Origin: Lachnospiraceae bacterium
GTDB taxonomy: Bacteria > Bacillota > Clostridia > Lachnospirales > Lachnospiraceae
Assembly (NCBI GenBank): GCA_015056915.1
Contig: SVFK01000001.1
Span: 1-64,000, forward strand
DNA: 64,000 nucleotides
Direction of reading: 5' to 3'
Under the pieces are notes generated by a model, which did not search any database, was not told where the DNA came from, and saw only the letters and a list, made by a program, of their open reading frames with translations. The number at the start of each line of letters is the position of its first letter. The stretch's first letter is position 1. Both the position numbers and the translations under genes were made by a program. Positions 60,258 to 64,000 of this stretch are shown in pieces.

Positions 60258-60854
60258 CTACACAAAGTGCTTCATTTCCTGATACAGTCTGGCCACCGGC
60301 AAGCCTACCACGTTATTGTAATCACCTTCAATCCCCTTAATATGTCTGGCGCATAAGCCCTGAATGCCATATGCCCCTGCCTTGTCCATAGGGTCCAGCG
60401 TTGCCACATAGGCTTCGATTTCTTCCTCTGTCATAGGATAAAAATGTACCCTCGTCACTTCATGAAAGGTATGACACTTCATTGTGTCCTCCGAGACCTT
60501 TCCGTAGAGAAAGCTTACACCTGTGTACACCTCGTGAGCACGCCCCTGTAAGGCACGCAACATGTCCCTTGCCTCGTTGGCATCCTTCGGCTTGCCTAAT
60601 ATACGTCCGTCGCATGCCACTACCGTGTCTGCTGATATAATCAGCAACGGTTCCGAAGAATGCTTTTCTGTCCCCTGAAAATAATGTTGATACACATTAT
60701 CCGCCTTCTGCTTTGCCAATTCTTCTACTACCTTACCGGGCTCCGTGTCAATCACCTTCTCCTCGGCATCACTAACTAACACCTCATATTCAAGTCCTAT
60801 CTGCTTTAACAGCTCACTACGCCTCGGTGATGCCGAAGCCAAAATAATCTTCAT
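60258..60854 (-). CDS. maf: Maf-family nucleotide pyrophosphatase
   Basis: 198 residues. Family signatures LASASPRRSELLKQIG at the N-terminus, ISADTVVACDGRILGKP in the middle and KAGAYGIQGLCARHIKGIEG near the C-terminus. Maf proteins hydrolyse non-canonical nucleoside triphosphates (dTTP/UTP type) and affect septation. The ATG at 60852-60854 has GGAG 9 bases upstream; an in-frame extension to 60893 overlaps ppk and is rejected. Confidence 0.94.
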   Translation of the reverse strand: MKIILASASPRRSELLKQIGLEYEVLVSDAEEKVIDTEPGKVVEELAKQKADNVYQHYFQGTEKHSSEPLLIISADTVVACDGRILGKPKDANEARDMLRALQGRAHEVYTGVSFLYGKVSEDTMKCHTFHEVTRVHFYPMTEEEIEAYVATLDPMDKAGAYGIQGLCARHIKGIEGDYNNVVGLPVARLYQEMKHFV

Positions 60855-60892
60855 TGCTCTTCTCTCCGTCTCCAACTTTTTCACCGTAAGCA

Positions 60893-63025
60893 TTACACGT
60901 CCTGATGCACCTTGGGGATAAAAGTTCTACTCTCCACTGTAGTCGGCTCCGCAACACGCTTTGCTTTATCCTGTGCCTCCTTGCAAAAGGCCTCCTGCGA
61001 GTTATACACCTGCTTACCGCGCTTATCAATCTTTTCATAGATACCGTCCGGCTGTAAAACAGATGCTTTAACAGTATCCTTTAACTGATTCTTTAATATG
61101 TGCAACAATTCTTCTTTTAATTCAGGGCGGTCTACCGGGAACAAGATTTCAACACGTCTCTCCAGATTTCTGGGCATCCAGTCTGCACTGCCACAGTAAA
61201 TTTCATAGTGCTCATCATTCTTAAAGTAGAAAATACGGCTATGCTCCAAAAAATTACCTACAATAGAACGGACCGTAATATTCTCGCTGATTCCGGGAAT
61301 GCCTACCTTCAGACAGCAGATACCACGCACAATCAAGTCAATCTTTACTCCTGCTGCGCTTGCCTCATACAAGGCTGCAATAATATCTTTATCGCAGAGC
61401 GAATTCATCTTTGCAATAATATGAGCAGAGCGCCCCTCCATTGCATATTTCTTTTCTCTCTCAATCAAATGCAAAAATTTATCCTTCAACCACAAAGGAG
61501 CTAATGACAGCTTATTCCAGAACAAAGGCTCTGAGTAGCCGGAAAGCATATTAAATACTGCGGTGGCATCCTCACCAATCGTCTCCGCACAGGTAAGCAT
61601 ACCAATATCCGTGTAAAGCTTGGCAGTAGCATCATTGTAGTTACCGGTTCCCAGATGCACATATCTGCGGATACCGTCCTCTTCCCTGCGCACTACCAAT
61701 GTAATCTTACTGTGTGTTTTCAATCCCACAAGGCCGTAAATAACATGGCACCCTGCCTTTTCCAGCATTCTGGCCCAGACAATATTATTTTCTTCATCAA
61801 ATCTTGCCTTCAGCTCTACAAGAACCGTTACCTGCTTGCCATTTTCTGCCGCCTGTGCCAATGCCGCAATAATCGGGGAATTGCCACTGACGCGGTAAAG
61901 TGTCTGCTTGATAGCAAGCACCTCAGGGTCCTTTGCAGCCTGCCGGATAAAATCCACCACCGGCGTAAAGGTCTGATATGGATGATGTAAGAGAATATCT
62001 CCCTTGCGGATTTCCTCAAAAATATTACAACCCACCGGCAGCTCCGGCACCTGTTTGGGTTCAAATTTGGGAGTCTTTAAGTGATTGAAGCCATCCAGAC
62101 CATACATCTTCATCAACACTGTCAAGTCAAGAGGTCCATCAATCTCATATAGATTCTTGCCCTCAATATGCAGCTCCTTCTTGATGATTTTGAGCAGACG
62201 TTTATCCATGGAGTCCTCTACCTCCAGACGAATTACCTCACCCCACTGACGTCTTTTCAGCTGCTTTTCAATTTCCTTTAACAAATCTGCTGCCTCATCC
62301 TCATCAATGGTCAAATCGGCGTTTCGCATGATGCGGAAGGGATGGGCACACACAATGTCATAATTTAGGAATAATTTATCCATGTTTCGCTCGATAATTT
62401 CCTCCAACAGGATAATCTTCTTACGCTTGCCATCCGAAGGCAGCTGTACAATCCGGCTCAGAACGCTTGGCACCTGAACTGTAGCAAATTCCAGCTCCTC
62501 CTCCGTATTTTTCTTGCGCACCATGGCACCAATATTCAGGGATTTATTGCGAATCAACGGGAACGGCCTGGAAGAATCTACTGCCATCGGTGTCAATACA
62601 GGATACACATTGTCTTCAAAATAACTGTCCACATAAGAAGCTTCTTCCTCCGTCAACTCCTCATGCTTTCTGATAATATGCAAACCGTTCTTTTCCAAAA
62701 GAGGCAGAAGAGAACGATTGTATGTAGAATATTGCATATCAACCAACTTATGGATCACCTCATGGAGCGCCTTCAGCTGCTCTGTGGGTGTCATGCCTGC
62801 AATATCCGGCTTGGTATAGCCTGCATTCTCCATATCCTTTAGAGATGCCACTCGAATCATAAAAAATTCGTCCAGATTGGAGGCTGTGATGCTTAAAAAT
62901 TTCAGACGTTCAAAGAGCGGGATATTTTTATCCCGTGCCTCATTCAACACCCTCTGGTTAAAAAGTACCCAGCTCAGTTCTCTGTTGGTATAATATTTTG
63001 GATTGGTAAATTCTTTATGTCCCAT
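60893..63025 (-). CDS. ppk: Polyphosphate kinase
   Basis: 710 residues, normal length for PPK1. RELSWVLFNQRVLNEARD at the N-terminus, the phospho-His loop in GLKTHSKITLVVRR (about 435), RYVHLGTGNYN, and RGICCLKVGIPG / SADWMPRNLERRVEI in the C-terminal catalytic domains. It makes polyphosphate from ATP. AGGAG lies upstream of the ATG. It lies 22 bases downstream of a ppx/gppA-type gene, so synthesis and degradation of polyphosphate are encoded together. Confidence 0.96.
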   Translation of the reverse strand: MGHKEFTNPKYYTNRELSWVLFNQRVLNEARDKNIPLFERLKFLSITASNLDEFFMIRVASLKDMENAGYTKPDIAGMTPTEQLKALHEVIHKLVDMQYSTYNRSLLPLLEKNGLHIIRKHEELTEEEASYVDSYFEDNVYPVLTPMAVDSSRPFPLIRNKSLNIGAMVRKKNTEEELEFATVQVPSVLSRIVQLPSDGKRKKIILLEEIIERNMDKLFLNYDIVCAHPFRIMRNADLTIDEDEAADLLKEIEKQLKRRQWGEVIRLEVEDSMDKRLLKIIKKELHIEGKNLYEIDGPLDLTVLMKMYGLDGFNHLKTPKFEPKQVPELPVGCNIFEEIRKGDILLHHPYQTFTPVVDFIRQAAKDPEVLAIKQTLYRVSGNSPIIAALAQAAENGKQVTVLVELKARFDEENNIVWARMLEKAGCHVIYGLVGLKTHSKITLVVRREEDGIRRYVHLGTGNYNDATAKLYTDIGMLTCAETIGEDATAVFNMLSGYSEPLFWNKLSLAPLWLKDKFLHLIEREKKYAMEGRSAHIIAKMNSLCDKDIIAALYEASAAGVKIDLIVRGICCLKVGIPGISENITVRSIVGNFLEHSRIFYFKNDEHYEIYCGSADWMPRNLERRVEILFPVDRPELKEELLHILKNQLKDTVKASVLQPDGIYEKIDKRGKQVYNSQEAFCKEAQDKAKRVAEPTTVESRTFIPKVHQDV

Positions 63026-63047
63026 ACTTTCTCCTGTCTCAATCTCT

Positions 63048-64000
63048 TTACAAGTTTTTCTTCTGCTTTAGCACCGGTGTTACACTGAATACTTCCTTGA
63101 AAAATTCTGCACTTGCTTCAAAGAAGCCGATTTCCAGAGTAATATCCTCCTGTGTATTCACGGTAAGGATCAGCTTACCATCCTGTAGCATTGCCTTTGC
63201 GCCTTTCATTTTCTGCTTGTGGCTTCTATCCAGACTGTTGGCCAGACGTAGAATAGCTGTCAGCTTGGCAATCATCAGGTAGCTGTCCTTATCTAGCAAT
63301 GTCATCTGCCCCTGCATATGTCCGTAATATACAAATTCACTGTGATTAAAACGTACAATATTCGCTACAATCTCACGCTCTACATGGGATAAACCGATAA
63401 TTTCCGTTGCCATAATAATATTATAGGAATTCTCTCCGATATTCACCAGACTGATATATTTTCCACAATCGTGAAGAATGGAAGCCAAACGCAAATAAAG
63501 CCTCTCTCTTGCTCCCAGACCGTGTATCTTTTTCATACTGTCAAATATGGTGGTGGTGAGCTTCTCCAATGTCTCTGCACGCTTTCTGCTACCCATGTAG
63601 CGCTTGCTTATATTCATCGCGCAGGCAATAATATCCTCTGCAAAATCATGCTCCCCACGGAACATTTTAATCTGCTCCGCATATTCGTAGGCCATACCGT
63701 CACTTAAGGTCACACCCGGTGCCCAGACCTGCTTAGCCTCTAACATTTGGGCAATTCTCTTGGTAAGGACGGCGCTGATAAATACGAGCGGCACCTTTTC
63801 CTCTGAAATATCAAGCTTTTTTGCCGCCTCCATAGTACCTGTATGGCGCAGCATATCCAACAATTCATCCAACTCCGATATACTGATTACTGTCTGTGTA
63901 CTATTCTTATATACTCTACGCACTGCCCATGGTGAAATATAATCATCTACGATAATAATATTCTCAATTTCCCGTTCCTTGAGATACAGCTTTTTGTAGG
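63048..64000 (-). CDS. Ppx/GppA-type exopolyphosphatase, C-terminal part (5' end beyond the window)
   Basis: The frame runs through the right edge (317 codons seen), so only the C-terminal part is here: residues reading LKEREIENIIIVDDYISPWA lead into RTVYK-like VRRVYKNS and a C-terminal HD-type domain with LRLASILHDCGKYISL (His-Asp), NHSEFVYYG and ANSLDRS. This is the layout of the exopolyphosphatase/guanosine-pentaphosphatase family, whose ASKHA domain would lie to the right. It degrades polyphosphate (or pppGpp). A GTG at 63923 could be misread as a start, but the homology passes it without a break. It precedes ppk by 22 bases. Confidence 0.88.
   Translation of the reverse strand, partial: YKKLYLKEREIENIIIVDDYISPWAVRRVYKNSTQTVISISELDELLDMLRHTGTMEAAKKLDISEEKVPLVFISAVLTKRIAQMLEAKQVWAPGVTLSDGMAYEYAEQIKMFRGEHDFAEDIIACAMNISKRYMGSRKRAETLEKLTTTIFDSMKKIHGLGARERLYLRLASILHDCGKYISLVNIGENSYNIIMATEIIGLSHVEREIVANIVRFNHSEFVYYGHMQGQMTLLDKDSYLMIAKLTAILRLANSLDRSHKQKMKGAKAMLQDGKLILTVNTQEDITLEIGFFEASAEFFKEVFSVTPVLKQKKNL

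Noticed and set aside
63924-64000. Gene start at GTG 63923 giving a separate 291-aa HD protein
   Set aside because: The frame is open to the window edge and family-like sequence continues upstream, so it is the C-terminal part of a Ppx/GppA-type gene.
1-64000. CRISPR arrays, tRNA or rRNA genes, prophage or insertion sequences
   Set aside because: No regularly spaced repeats, no cloverleaf or rRNA sequence, and no transposase, integrase or phage structural gene was found by reading the gaps and coding frames.

Overview
The window reads as a chromosomal segment of an anaerobic, endospore-forming Firmicute of the class Clostridia, most likely a Lachnospiraceae-like gut organism. This is inferred from the sporulation genes (an eight-gene spoIIIA locus, spoIVB), pyruvate phosphate dikinase, diaminopimelate dehydrogenase, a fused PTS-EAL regulator and gut-type glycan genes. 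Base composition is moderately AT-rich and Shine-Dalgarno sites are strong (AGGAGG/GGAGG). Nearly all genes lie on the minus strand; the exceptions are trkA-trkH, an AraC regulator and an ABC-F/PHP-HAD pair. I saw no rRNA, tRNA, CRISPR array, transposase, integrase or prophage.

Layout, left to right. (1) 1-4.5 kb is accessory and rearranged: the 5' end of an ABC ATPase gene, a sortase-anchored Cna-B adhesin that has lost its signal peptide and first repeats, and an AT-rich ATPase/hypothetical pair whose last gene runs into the adhesin. (2) 4.5-18 kb is a housekeeping and sporulation block. spoIVB lies beside ptsI and fruK, then comes the long cluster asp23-nusB-xseA-xseB-ispA-dxs-tlyA-nadK-argR-recN, read right to left from a sigma-A promoter near 18,075 to a hairpin near 8,718. 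(3) 18-27.7 kb holds a transglutaminase-like lipoprotein, prfC, deoB and the spoIIIAA-AH genes, with sigma-E-like promoters before spoIIIAA and before spoIIIAH. (4) 27.8-31.3 kb holds the trkA-trkH potassium uptake pair, followed by an inverted repeat of about 616 bp that fills the whole convergent intergenic space. (5) 31.2-37 kb holds a membrane transglutaminase-like protein overlapping a FliB-type methylase, a small gene, and a membrane protein fusing a PTS lactose/cellobiose-family EIIC to a c-di-GMP phosphodiesterase EAL domain. (6) 37-43.1 kb is a MarR-controlled operon (marR, alpha/beta hydrolase, two ABC-FtsX fusion proteins) with a readable promoter, operator and terminator. (7) 43.1-46.3 kb is a glycan locus (GH88, DUF2264) divergent from an AraC regulator. 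(8) 46.3-55.7 kb holds a CD3324-type gene without a normal start codon, a VOC protein, a hybrid histidine kinase, ppdK, GDPD, an MFS sugar-type transporter and ddh. (9) 55.8-59.1 kb holds an ABC-F protein and a PHP-HAD double phosphatase. (10) 59.2-64 kb holds a small acidic protein, a phosphoglycolate-phosphatase-like HAD, maf, ppk and the 3' part of a ppx/gppA gene.

The most unusual items are the EIIC-EAL fusion (PTS fold joined to c-di-GMP turnover), the PHP-HAD fusion, the 616-bp palindrome whose left arm also carries a remnant of the 3' end of the neighbouring coding sequence, the chimeric junction at the adhesin, and two genes (xseA and the CD3324-type gene) whose family-conserved N-termini have no in-frame ATG, GTG or TTG. 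All functional calls rest on reading motifs; no database search was run.
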